From a virus, in IMG/VR virus record IMGVR_UViG_3300014501_000055, positions 1-30,427 of that record: a stretch of DNA of 30,427 nucleotides. The stretch is one strand, 5' to 3'. This document shows, piece by piece, positions 24,990 through 29,928 of this stretch. Made by a program: the position numbers and the translations under genes. Each line of letters starts with the position of its first letter. The first letter of the stretch is position 1. Below the pieces are notes generated by a model, which saw only the letters and a list, made by a program, of their open reading frames with translations, was not told where the DNA came from and did no database searches.

Positions 24990-24999
24990 GCAACGCACG
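24990..24999 (-). promoter_or_regulatory. Recurrent late motif CGTGCGTTGC, copy E (before terminase-small-like gene)
   Basis: The minus strand reads CAACGTGCGTTGCCAG in a true intergenic region, 108 nt before the chosen ATG and at the head of the whole late cluster. This non-coding copy argues that the motif acts at the DNA or RNA level. Confidence 0.5.
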
Positions 25000-25058
25000 T
25001 TGTGGAAATGCTGTGTTTATTGGGGTTTCTAATGGGGTAGTTACTATTTGTGCCTACC

Positions 25059-25086
25059 TTGACTTCGGCGAGGTCACTTTTACATT
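25059..25086 (+). promoter_or_regulatory. Sigma-70-like promoter of the HTH gene
   Basis: TTGACT at 25059-25064, a 16-nt spacer and TACATT at 25081-25086. Transcription would start near 25093, giving a ~25-nt leader with AAGGAGGT (25102-25109) in front of the GTG at 25117. Confidence 0.5.
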
Positions 25087-25116
25087 TGTCAAATGGCCGA
25101 CAAGGAGGTAAGGCGC

Positions 25117-25317
25117 GTGGCGATGACCTTATTGGCTTGCGGTGAGATAACGCCAGCCGAGTTGACCGAATTGGCTGGCGTATCACGCCAGTTAATGCAC
25201 CACTGGATTCGGCGTTCTGGCGTCGATTGGTTGCGTATCCGGAAAGCGCGCCTGATGAGGCGGTGGCGCAAGGAAATGCACAATGGGCCGCGATTGGTCG
25301 AAAAGCCGACGGCGTGA
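25117..25317 (+). CDS. Small HTH DNA-binding protein (66 aa)
   Basis: The frame opens at ATG 25093, but AAGGAGGT at 25102-25109 lies seven nt before the in-frame GTG at 25117, so GTG is the better start. The product is a helix-turn-helix: ITPAELTELAGVSRQLMHHW, then IRRSGVDWLRIRKARLMRRW. The HTH is at about residues 10-35 and the rest is basic. It is the first gene of a short rightward unit opposite to the late genes, so it may be a switch regulator, but it lacks an oligomerisation domain. It overlaps the zinc-ribbon gene by 35 nt. Confidence 0.7.
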   Translation: MAMTLLACGEITPAELTELAGVSRQLMHHWIRRSGVDWLRIRKARLMRRWRKEMHNGPRLVEKPTA

Positions 25318-25585
25318 CAAGGCACGGACGGCACAGCGTTGTGCGGTCGAGGACGCAGCACTGTTCGCCAACGTGCCGGACATTGGGCCGAGCAAGGAGG
25401 CTGTGCGCGCTGAAACCGATGCGCTCGTTGCCGCTTATCGTGGAAGGATCAGTCGGCTGCCGACTTACGCAGCGTTGCGCTGTCGGTCGTGCGGCCATCG
25501 CGGGACAGCGCGGGTGCCCCCAGGTGCCTCGCCTTCGTTCCGTTGCTCGGCTTGCGATTCTTCGCTCGTCGCGTGGCGGATTTGA
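25283..25585 (+). CDS. Zinc-ribbon protein (100 aa)
   Basis: Residues 67-91 contain LRCRSCGHRGTARVP and then FRCSACDSSL: two CxxC knuckles (C-R-S-C and C-S-A-C) separated by about 20 residues, a clear zinc ribbon. The N-terminal two thirds are helical and basic (RDWSKSRRRDKARTAQ). It starts inside the HTH gene and its last 137 nt are antisense to the oppositely read 205-aa gene. A nucleic-acid-binding or phage regulatory role is likely from the ribbon; specific function unknown. Confidence 0.65.
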   Translation: MGRDWSKSRRRDKARTAQRCAVEDAALFANVPDIGPSKEAVRAETDALVAAYRGRISRLPTYAALRCRSCGHRGTARVPPGASPSFRCSACDSSLVAWRI

Positions 25586-26066
25586 TCTTGCTCCACCGTG
25601 TTCGATTTAGAGTGCGCGCCAGTTCACTGCGCTCAACGGCGGTTAACTTAGCCCATCGTGCTTTACCGCCTTTGCGCTGGATATGTTTCATAAATCGCCG
25701 ACTTACTTCAAACTTGAAGCTGCCACCATGGACCAAATTTCCATTCCGCTTTCCAAGCGAATTCTTTGCCATGAAATTCTCGATTCGGCGTAACGCATCG
25801 GTGTCCTCGACCACGATGCACTTGACGCCCAGCCCGCCAAGCGCCCAGCCGAGCGAGCCCATGGTGATGCGGCGCTGCGAGCCCGGCGCCAGTACCTTGC
25901 TGAAATAGCCACGCGGCGCGCCGGTGCATTCGTCCAGCACTTCAAAGCTGATATTGCGCAGCGCGTGACACGCACGCAGCGCCAATTGCAGCCCGGTGTA
26001 GTCGGTGAATTCGCCGATGACGCGCGGTTCGGTCATTCCCCGGCCCCGCCGTGCGTGCTCATTCAA
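25449..26066 (-). CDS. Conserved phage-type protein, basic C-terminus (205 aa)
   Basis: Start at 26066, with GAAGG about seven nt upstream; the ATG overlaps the previous stop. An alternative ATG is at 26036. The core reads FTDYTGLQLALRACHALRNI, SFEVLDECTGAPRGYFSKVL, APGSQRRITMGSLGWALGGL and GVKCIVVEDTDALRRIENFM. The segment with LDECTGAPRGYFSKVL and RRITMGSLGWAL looks like the HTH-type regulators carried in rhizobial phages. The basic C-terminal part (GGKARWAKLTAVERSELART, then SKIKSATRRAKNRKP) is probably nucleic-acid binding. No named family. Confidence 0.65.
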   Translation of the reverse strand: MNEHARRGRGMTEPRVIGEFTDYTGLQLALRACHALRNISFEVLDECTGAPRGYFSKVLAPGSQRRITMGSLGWALGGLGVKCIVVEDTDALRRIENFMAKNSLGKRNGNLVHGGSFKFEVSRRFMKHIQRKGGKARWAKLTAVERSELARTLNRTRWSKIKSATRRAKNRKPSNGTKARHLGAPALSRDGRTTDSATLRKSAAD

Positions 26067-26250
26067 CAGCCTTCAATGTTGGCAGCGTTATCGGTCGGTG
26101 CCGATGCTTGCTATTTTTCATTGCGGCAAAAGCGTGAATGCGTGGCCCTCCATGCCGGACGGTAACGCTGATTTTATGCTGTTGCGCCGACTTTACAATT
26201 TCGGTGGTAAGGCCGGCGTTGCGCGGCATTAAGGGAGGCTTACCACTCAT
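26059..26250 (-). CDS. Small hypothetical protein (63 aa)
   Basis: Start at 26250, where ATG overlaps the preceding stop (ATGA); an ATG four codons earlier is possible. The sequence MSGKPPLMPRNAGLTTEIVK, then SAQQHKISVTVRHGGPRIHA and a basic tail. One long helix followed by a strand. No family recognised. Confidence 0.5.
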   Translation of the reverse strand: MSGKPPLMPRNAGLTTEIVKSAQQHKISVTVRHGGPRIHAFAAMKNSKHRHRPITLPTLKAVE

Positions 26251-26495
26251 TCTGCGCCCCATTTGATGGCATCAAAGCCTTTTTCAATGAGTGCCTGTTC
26301 GTCCTCCCGCGCCCGCCGAGCATGACCGTGCGGTCCTTCACAAATCAGCCAGCTAACCTCTACCTCCAAGTCAACGATAATCTTCCCGTCTTTCCAGCTA
26401 AATCGTGAGATGTAATTGGCACCAATGAGCCCGCGATCCTCATGCCAAATTGGCACGAGCGTTCCATCCGCTTTGATGCCGTAGATCATGCTCAT
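26247..26495 (-). CDS. Small hypothetical protein (82 aa)
   Basis: The ATG overlaps the stop of the 177-aa gene (ATGA). The product begins MSMIYGIKADGTLVPIWHED and contains a beta-rich middle (RFSWKDGKIIVDLEVEVSWL), then a charged helix (GHARRAREDEQALIEKGFDA). Function unknown. Confidence 0.55.
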   Translation of the reverse strand: MSMIYGIKADGTLVPIWHEDRGLIGANYISRFSWKDGKIIVDLEVEVSWLICEGPHGHARRAREDEQALIEKGFDAIKWGAE

Positions 26496-27025
26496 TCCGC
26501 CGCGGCCTGCTGCTGCGCGTAGTGCGCGCGGAGCTCGTCATTCGACGGTGCTTGCCTCGGCGCCGGTTTTGGCTTTCCTGGCATCATTCGCAGCCGTTTA
26601 GCTAGGTTTTGCAGCCATTCCCCGATGGCACCGTGTTTGACGATCGGATCAGGCTTGTTGATCGCGCGGCGCTGAAATGGCCGATATGCGGCCCAATTGC
26701 GATGAAATTCCAGCCGGCGATCGCACCATTCGACAATACAGGCCACAGTTGGCGGAAACTCGCGCGCGCGGGCCAATCCATAGCGCGGATCGCAACATTC
26801 CCGGACAATGCCGAGCGGATATTGCGCCAGCACCGCGGCGAGCGATGCAAAGTAGCCGTCAGGATCAGGTGGCCGAGCGTGCGGCCACGATTTAATGAGG
26901 TCTTTGGCGGCTTTACTAGCTTCGTGGGGTGATGTCGCGCATTGGAGTATTGAGGTCGAATTCGTCTGGCGCTGTAGCGGCGATAAGCCGGTCTGCGGCG
27001 TCCATGACTGGACTTCCTGTGCCAT
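26492..27025 (-). CDS. Probable replication-module protein (177 aa)
   Basis: AAGGA nine nt before the ATG at 27025 supports this start, although it lies 110 nt inside the previous gene. The protein has a helical domain ATSPHEASKAAKDLIKSWPH, then ARPPDPDGYFASLAAVLAQY, PLGIVRECCDPRYGLAREFP-like sequence (PRYGLARAREFPPTVACIVE) and WCDRRLEFHRNW. This PDPD-x-Y...YP...[ILV]V-x-x-x-[CAG]-DP-x-x-G pattern is one I associate with helicase-loader-like or replication-associated proteins of rhizobial phages, paired with the gene upstream. Function is inferred from context. Confidence 0.6.
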   Translation of the reverse strand: MAQEVQSWTPQTGLSPLQRQTNSTSILQCATSPHEASKAAKDLIKSWPHARPPDPDGYFASLAAVLAQYPLGIVRECCDPRYGLARAREFPPTVACIVEWCDRRLEFHRNWAAYRPFQRRAINKPDPIVKHGAIGEWLQNLAKRLRMMPGKPKPAPRQAPSNDELRAHYAQQQAAAE

Positions 27026-27452
27026 TGATCGTGTTCCTTTCCTGCAAGCAGGCTCGAATGTAGCCGATAGCGTCGGCCGGCCGCTTTACTTCCGCACTCC
27101 CGATTGCTCGCTCGATAGCCTCAATATTGTCGTGCGTGATTTTCGCCCATTGGCCGAGAATCGAGCGCGCCTTCGCATCTGCGAGGCCAAGATCCATAAG
27201 GCGGCGTACAAGGCCAAAGAGCCTGCCACGTCCATCCGTTTCCGATCCATGTCCGCCGCTTTCCGCCTCATGTCCACCATCTGTCCGCACCTTGTCCGCT
27301 CGTTTCCGCCGCTTCGCGGCAGCTTCATTCGGTCGTCTTTTCTTTCGCTTAGCCTCTTGGACCTCGATTTGATGCTCGATCGCCGCCATAATCACGCTCA
27401 CGCTCGCGCCGGCTTTTTCGAGTATTTTGAGTGCGGCCAAATCGATTTTCAT
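26916..27452 (-). CDS. Probable replication-module protein (178 aa)
   Basis: The protein begins MKIDLAALKILEKAGASVSV and IMAAIEHQIEVQEAKRKKRR, a helix leading to a strongly basic linker (PNEAAAKRRKRADKVRTD), then a helical C-terminal domain (LADAKARSILGQWAKITHDN, RPADAIGYIRACLQER). Such a helix, basic linker, helical domain order is seen in replication initiator-type proteins of alphaproteobacterial prophages. It is the first gene after the structured intergenic region, which may hold an origin or operators. No enzymatic motif; the call is from context. Shine-Dalgarno is weak. Confidence 0.55.
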   Translation of the reverse strand: MKIDLAALKILEKAGASVSVIMAAIEHQIEVQEAKRKKRRPNEAAAKRRKRADKVRTDGGHEAESGGHGSETDGRGRLFGLVRRLMDLGLADAKARSILGQWAKITHDNIEAIERAIGSAEVKRPADAIGYIRACLQERNTINGTGSPVMDAADRLIAATAPDEFDLNTPMRDITPRS

Positions 27453-27492
27453 TCGATATACCAGTGATTTCTTGTCTTACTTTACTGAGAGT

Positions 27493-27581
27493 CTGTCACT
27501 CGGTTCAGGCTGAGTTCAAGGCAACACCCCCTTACCCCCACGGAATTGACCGTGTAGGGTAAGGAGAGCTGCCCAATGTCC
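27493..27581. repeat. Tandem structured repeat, unit 1
   Basis: The unit opens CTGTCACTCGGTTCAGGCTG and holds a near-perfect dyad, CTTACCCCCACGG at 27531-27543 and CCGTGTAGGGTAAG at 27550-27563 around a 6-nt AATTGA loop, ending TAGGGTAAGGAG. Confidence 0.6.
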
Positions 27582-27670
27582 CTGTCACTTCGGACTAGGC
27601 TTGAGACAACCGGCATAGGTCGGCATTTAACACTGTGCGCATCCGACCTAGGGTAAGCACCCTCACACCC
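27582..27670. repeat. Tandem structured repeat, unit 2
   Basis: The unit opens CTGTCACTTCGGACTAGGCT, then has the perfect dyad TAGGTCGG (27616-27623) and CCGACCTA (27643-27650) with a 19-nt loop, and again runs into TAGGGTAAGCAC. Ends match unit 1 while the hairpin differs. Confidence 0.6.
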
Positions 27671-27706
27671 TGCGCATACTTATACGCTCACAAATTCTAT
27701 ATTTCG

Positions 27707-27730
27707 TGCTTATCCGGTTTAGACACACAG
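27707..27730 (+). repeat. Left arm of 24-nt inverted repeat flanking the 99-aa gene
   Basis: TGCTTATCCGGTT, three bases TAG, then ACACACAG. The right arm at 28044-28067 matches in 21 of 24 positions in inverted orientation. Confidence 0.65.
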
Positions 27731-27733
27731 CTA

Positions 27734-28033
27734 CTATCCGAAGGATTTTTCGGGGAACTGGCCGACCTGTATATCGGCAGCGATCATTTGCTGCGTTGGC
27801 ATGGTGCCGTACTTCTCGATAGCCCACGCGATCCCGGCATACCGTTCCTCTTTTGACAGCGCCTCAAACAATTGGCGTCGCGCCATGTGAACAAACGGCA
27901 GGTCCGTAAATGTGCGCCACAGAAGCCCGTAGGCCCGCTGTGATGGCGTCACTTGGCGCTCCACCGTGTCGGCCGGGATTTCAGGCCGTTTTACGCCTAG
28001 TGCGTCAAGCTGTTCTTTCGTCAAGCCGCTCAT
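27734..28033 (-). CDS. Hypothetical protein between inverted repeats (99 aa)
   Basis: The gene starts with CAGGAG about seven nt before ATG, the Shine-Dalgarno lying at the edge of the right inverted-repeat arm. The protein begins MSGLTKEQLDALGVKRPEIP, then VTPSQRAYGLLWRTFTDLPF, ARRQLFEALSKEERYAGIAW and AIEKYGTMPTQQMIAADI. It is mostly helical. I associate the pattern with rhizobial phage proteins of unknown role. The last codons lie 3 nt from the left repeat arm, so the repeats bracket exactly this gene. Confidence 0.6.
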   Translation of the reverse strand: MSGLTKEQLDALGVKRPEIPADTVERQVTPSQRAYGLLWRTFTDLPFVHMARRQLFEALSKEERYAGIAWAIEKYGTMPTQQMIAADIQVGQFPEKSFG

Positions 28034-28043
28034 GATCTAGCTC

Positions 28044-28067
28044 CTGTGTGTGGCAACCGGATAAGCA
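28044..28067 (-). repeat. Right arm of 24-nt inverted repeat flanking the 99-aa gene
   Basis: On the minus strand: TGCTTATCCGGTT, GCC, ACACACAG, leading directly into the CAGGAG Shine-Dalgarno of the 99-aa gene. The TGCTTA(C/T)CC core also occurs on the minus strand at 27651-27659. Confidence 0.65.
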
Positions 28068-28075
28068 TGCTATAT

Positions 28076-28585
28076 TTATCCCATCCGCCCATTGCGCGCG
28101 CGCGCCATTTTGCGGGTCCGCAATTCAAATGCGCCGCGGTCGACAGCGCGCGGCTGCGTGTGCGCCATCCGGTAATGTTTGCCGCAATAGGCGTGGCCCT
28201 TGAGTGCGCCAGCGCCGCAATAGAGCGTTTCGGCGCCTTTGACCTCGCCGTCAATCCACCGGCAATGATGCGGCTTGAGCTCGCCCAGCGTGACGGGATT
28301 GGGGAGGGTTTCTGGCTCGAGCTCTTGCGCCACGATGGGCACCGGCGCCGCCCGGTGGAATGGGTGCCGGCGCGTGTAGCGCATACGCGGCTTTTTCCGG
28401 CCGTTGCTAACTGTTGGTGCCCCACGCTTGTCCAGGCCGATGCGGCTGGCTTTGCCGATCGCCGCATTGCGCGTAATGCCGCCGATTGCTGCGGCGATCT
28501 GGCCGTATGACAGCCCTTCATCGTAGAGTTGCCGCAGCATGGCGACCCGCTCGTCGGTCCAGTTGCCGGTGCGGTTGTCGCTCAT
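28076..28585 (-). CDS. GcrA-family transcription regulator
   Basis: The start is the ATG at 28585 (MSDNRTGNWTDERV), which overlaps the nuclease stop (ATGA). Residues about 8-50 are the GcrA DNA-binding domain: NWTDERVAMLRQLYDEGLSY, then GQIAAAIGGITRNAAIGKAS and RIGLDKRG. The C-terminal part has the family's Cys/His cluster: LGELKPHHCRWIDGEVKGAE, LYCGAGALKGHAYCGKHYRM. In Caulobacter and relatives GcrA binds sigma-70 and methylated GANTC promoters to control the cell cycle. A phage copy could redirect host transcription or phage promoters in step with CcrM methylation; that is inference. The C-terminus is basic (RTRKMARARNGRMG). Length (169 aa) is near the family's. Confidence 0.85.
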   Translation of the reverse strand: MSDNRTGNWTDERVAMLRQLYDEGLSYGQIAAAIGGITRNAAIGKASRIGLDKRGAPTVSNGRKKPRMRYTRRHPFHRAAPVPIVAQELEPETLPNPVTLGELKPHHCRWIDGEVKGAETLYCGAGALKGHAYCGKHYRMAHTQPRAVDRGAFELRTRKMARARNGRMG

Positions 28586-28944
28586 GCAGGGGCCCGGCGT
28601 AAAATACCCCAATGTTCAAGGGTAATTATGGCCTCATCGATGCCATGCGCGCACCAAGCGTAGCCGCCGGCTGCGCGGAAATCGGCCATAAACTCGTCCT
28701 GTTCGGGCGTGACGCGGCCCTTGTCGGACTTGAGTTCCAGCGCGAAGGCTTGGCCGTTGTGGACAAAAATCAGGTCGGAAACGCCAGCCCGCAGCCCGAG
28801 CCGCTTGAGCCTGGCACCGTCGCGCGCCGAGCGTGGATTGTTGCCAGCATGGAAAAACACCAGCCCGTCAGCCCCGCGTGCCGCCAAGTGCTGGATCACG
28901 GCGGCCTGGATTTGCTGCTCAGGATGGTCGGAATGGCGTGGCAG
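28582..28944 (-). CDS. VRR-NUC domain nuclease, probably with a CTG start
   Basis: The recognisable domain reads GLVFFHAGNNPRSARDGARL, then KRLGLRAGVSDLIFVHNGQA and FALELKSDKGRVTPEQDEFM, with the nuclease signature G-x-x-D...E-L-K (catalytic Asp of GVSD, Glu and Lys of ELK). VRR-NUC proteins are small restriction-like endonucleases common in phages, for Holliday junction or replication fork processing. The usual start codons begin at GTG 28899, but the conserved N-terminal helix PEQQIQAAVIQHLAAR needs more sequence; AGGAG at 28951-28955 stands six nt before an in-frame CTG at 28944. The stop overlaps the GcrA start (ATGA). Confidence 0.75.
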   Translation of the reverse strand: MPRHSDHPEQQIQAAVIQHLAARGADGLVFFHAGNNPRSARDGARLKRLGLRAGVSDLIFVHNGQAFALELKSDKGRVTPEQDEFMADFRAAGGYAWCAHGIDEAIITLEHWGILRRAPA

Positions 28945-29041
28945 GGCGTGCTCCTATGGATAGGGCGAGCCGAGGCGAGGGTGGCCTTGGGGAAGGCTGG
29001 CAAACCCCGGCTCGCTTACGCACGCAACAAACGCTAGGACA

Positions 29042-29260
29042 TTATTCCGCTGCGATGGGCGACGGCCCACCATTGTCAAGTTTCGGTGGATAAAGGTCAG
29101 GCCGCAGCCGCTCGCGTGGCACGCCAGTAATGGCTTCGACCTGGATAACTCGCTCGGCCGGCACGCGCGTCCAAGCCCAGAAAGCGGCCCTAGAAATGCC
29201 GATTTGATTGGCAATTCGCGTTCCGTCGCCGCGGTTCGGGGCTAGTTCTGCCGGTGTCAT
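29042..29260 (-). CDS. Cro/YdaS-like regulator (72 aa), probably from a leaderless mRNA
   Basis: The start is the ATG at 29260 (MTPAELAPNRGDG). The HTH follows: TRIANQIGISRAAFWAWTRV, then PAERVIQVEAITGVPRERLR and PDLYPP, the pattern of YdaS/Cro-type prophage regulators. A minus-strand promoter with TTGTCA (29298-29293), 17-nt spacer and extended -10 TGC-TATGGG (29275-29270) would start transcription about three nt before the ATG, with no Shine-Dalgarno, as lambda cI from PRM. It faces the early rightward operon. A repressor or anti-repressor role in the lysogeny switch is inferred. Confidence 0.75.
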   Translation of the reverse strand: MTPAELAPNRGDGTRIANQIGISRAAFWAWTRVPAERVIQVEAITGVPRERLRPDLYPPKLDNGGPSPIAAE

Positions 29261-29269
29261 GTTGGGCGC

Positions 29270-29298
29270 CCCATAGCATGTCACTACGCAGTTGACAA
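29270..29298 (-). promoter_or_regulatory. Leftward promoter of the Cro/YdaS-like gene
   Basis: TTGTCA (29298-29293), 17-nt spacer, TGC-TATGGG extended -10 (TATGGG at 29275-29270). Its -35 overlaps the -35 of the rightward promoter. Confidence 0.5.
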
Positions 29299-29318
29299 GG
29301 CCGTGCGGCTCGTATAGG
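29292..29318 (+). promoter_or_regulatory. Rightward early promoter
   Basis: TTGACA (29292-29297) and TATAGG (29313-29318) with a 15-nt spacer, or TAGGGA (29315-29320) with 17. It reads into the operon starting at 29346. Confidence 0.4.
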
Positions 29319-29323
29319 GAGGG

Positions 29324-29334
29324 TTGACAGTCAA
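29324..29334. promoter_or_regulatory. Palindromic operator candidate TTGACAGTCAA
   Basis: A perfect 11-bp palindrome (TTGAC-A-GTCAA) lies between the rightward promoter and the first ATG, where bound repressor would block early transcription. Half-site TTGAC also occurs in the -35 at 29292. Confidence 0.45.
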
Positions 29335-29345
29335 TTGGAGGCCAC

Positions 29346-29540
29346 ATGCCCGCCAATGCCACACAGTCGCCCGCTGACGCCCCTCCCGCCGTCGTGGTCC
29401 ATATGGTCAAGTTTCAGCGCAACGTGCAAAACGGCCTGCTGCGCTCGTTCTGTAGCTGCGGCTGGCTTACGGCCGGCTGGGAGGATCAGGTCAAAAACGA
29501 GGCGGCCCGGCACGATTTGGACTGGAAACCCGCATCATGA
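29346..29540 (+). CDS. Small early protein with CxC-G-W motif (64 aa)
   Basis: First gene of the early rightward operon, with GGAGG five nt before the ATG. Sequence: MPANATQSPADAPPAVVVHM, then VKFQRNVQNGLLRSFCSCGW and LTAGWEDQVKNEAARHDLDW. The CSCGW...W pattern with a following His (about residues 36-57) looks like a small metal-binding element seen in phage proteins. Its stop overlaps the next ATG (ATGA). Confidence 0.65.
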   Translation: MPANATQSPADAPPAVVVHMVKFQRNVQNGLLRSFCSCGWLTAGWEDQVKNEAARHDLDWKPAS

Positions 29541-29770
29541 GCATGAGCAAGACCAGCAACCACGAGGCCGCGGTGCGTCTGATCCGGCAGGTCGGCCCGA
29601 TGACCACAGTGCAAGTCGCTGATCTCATGTGCTGGGGGTACTCAAAGGCGCACAAGGAACTGCTCGCCGCGCGCCGACTGGCGCTGCTGCACCGCGTCGG
29701 CAAGGACGAATATGGCCGGCTCGTGTTTGGCGCCACGCCGTCGATCGATTGGCCCCCGGTGCAGCCATGA
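29537..29770 (+). CDS. Small HTH protein of the early operon (77 aa)
   Basis: Starts by ATGA overlap. Contains a winged-helix-like HTH: AAVRLIRQVGPMTTVQVADL, then MCWGYSKAHKELLAARRLAL and LHRVGKDEYGRLVF, where the last part is the wing. It could be a transcription regulator or replication-linked DNA-binding protein. The C-terminus is Pro-rich. Next gene overlaps by 4 nt. Confidence 0.6.
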   Translation: MSMSKTSNHEAAVRLIRQVGPMTTVQVADLMCWGYSKAHKELLAARRLALLHRVGKDEYGRLVFGATPSIDWPPVQP

Positions 29771-29928
29771 ACATGCAAATCCGGGTGCCCGATCTGCAAG
29801 AGCCGATCCGGTGGCTTGACCCGTATCCGCGCCGCGCCAGCACCGTCGTTCGCGATTTTGTCGTCATCGTGCTGACGATCGCGACTTTGGGGGTTGCGCT
29901 CAAGATCATTTTGGAGATTTGGCCGTGA
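29767..29928 (+). CDS. Single-pass membrane protein (53 aa)
   Basis: The ATG overlaps the stop of the previous gene (ATGA). Residues about 1-28 are polar (MNMQIRVPDLQEPIRWLDPY), followed by one transmembrane helix FVVIVLTIATLGVALKIILE. Membrane peptides in early operons sometimes act in superinfection exclusion, but nothing here shows it. Confidence 0.6.
   Translation: MNMQIRVPDLQEPIRWLDPYPRRASTVVRDFVVIVLTIATLGVALKIILEIWP

Larger units (their letters stand above)
24882..25116. promoter_or_regulatory. Intergenic region between leftward late genes and rightward HTH gene
   Basis: The 235-nt non-coding stretch separates divergent genes. It holds motif copy E for the leftward late genes and a sigma-70-like promoter for the rightward HTH gene. 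AT content rises at 24975-25090. No terminator was seen. Confidence 0.5.
27453..27733. promoter_or_regulatory. Structured 281-nt intergenic region before the replication genes
   Basis: No ORF of merit. It contains two tandem ~89-nt units with conserved flanks and different hairpins (27493-27670), the left arm of a 24-nt inverted repeat (27707-27730), a GANTC site (GAGTC at 27489-27493) and an AT-rich patch (27690-27705). An origin of replication, an operator cluster or a structured RNA leader are all possible. Confidence 0.5.

Noticed and set aside
1415-24999. Reading the recurrent 10-mer as a standard sigma-70 -35 or a sigma-54 site
   Set aside because: No common -10 at 16-18 nt downstream, and the GG-N10-GC spacing of sigma-54 does not fit.
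24914-25498. Minus frame of 194 codons over the HTH and zinc-ribbon genes
   Set aside because: No domain, Arg/Ser/Pro-rich; the plus strand has a promoter, Shine-Dalgarno, HTH and zinc ribbon.
27734-27760. CCGAA...TTCGG hairpin at the end of the 99-aa gene as a terminator
   Set aside because: Stem of five base pairs only and no T-run on the transcribed side.
28030-28521. 163-codon minus frame inside the GcrA gene
   Set aside because: Same strand, other frame; GcrA residues are unmistakable in the chosen frame.
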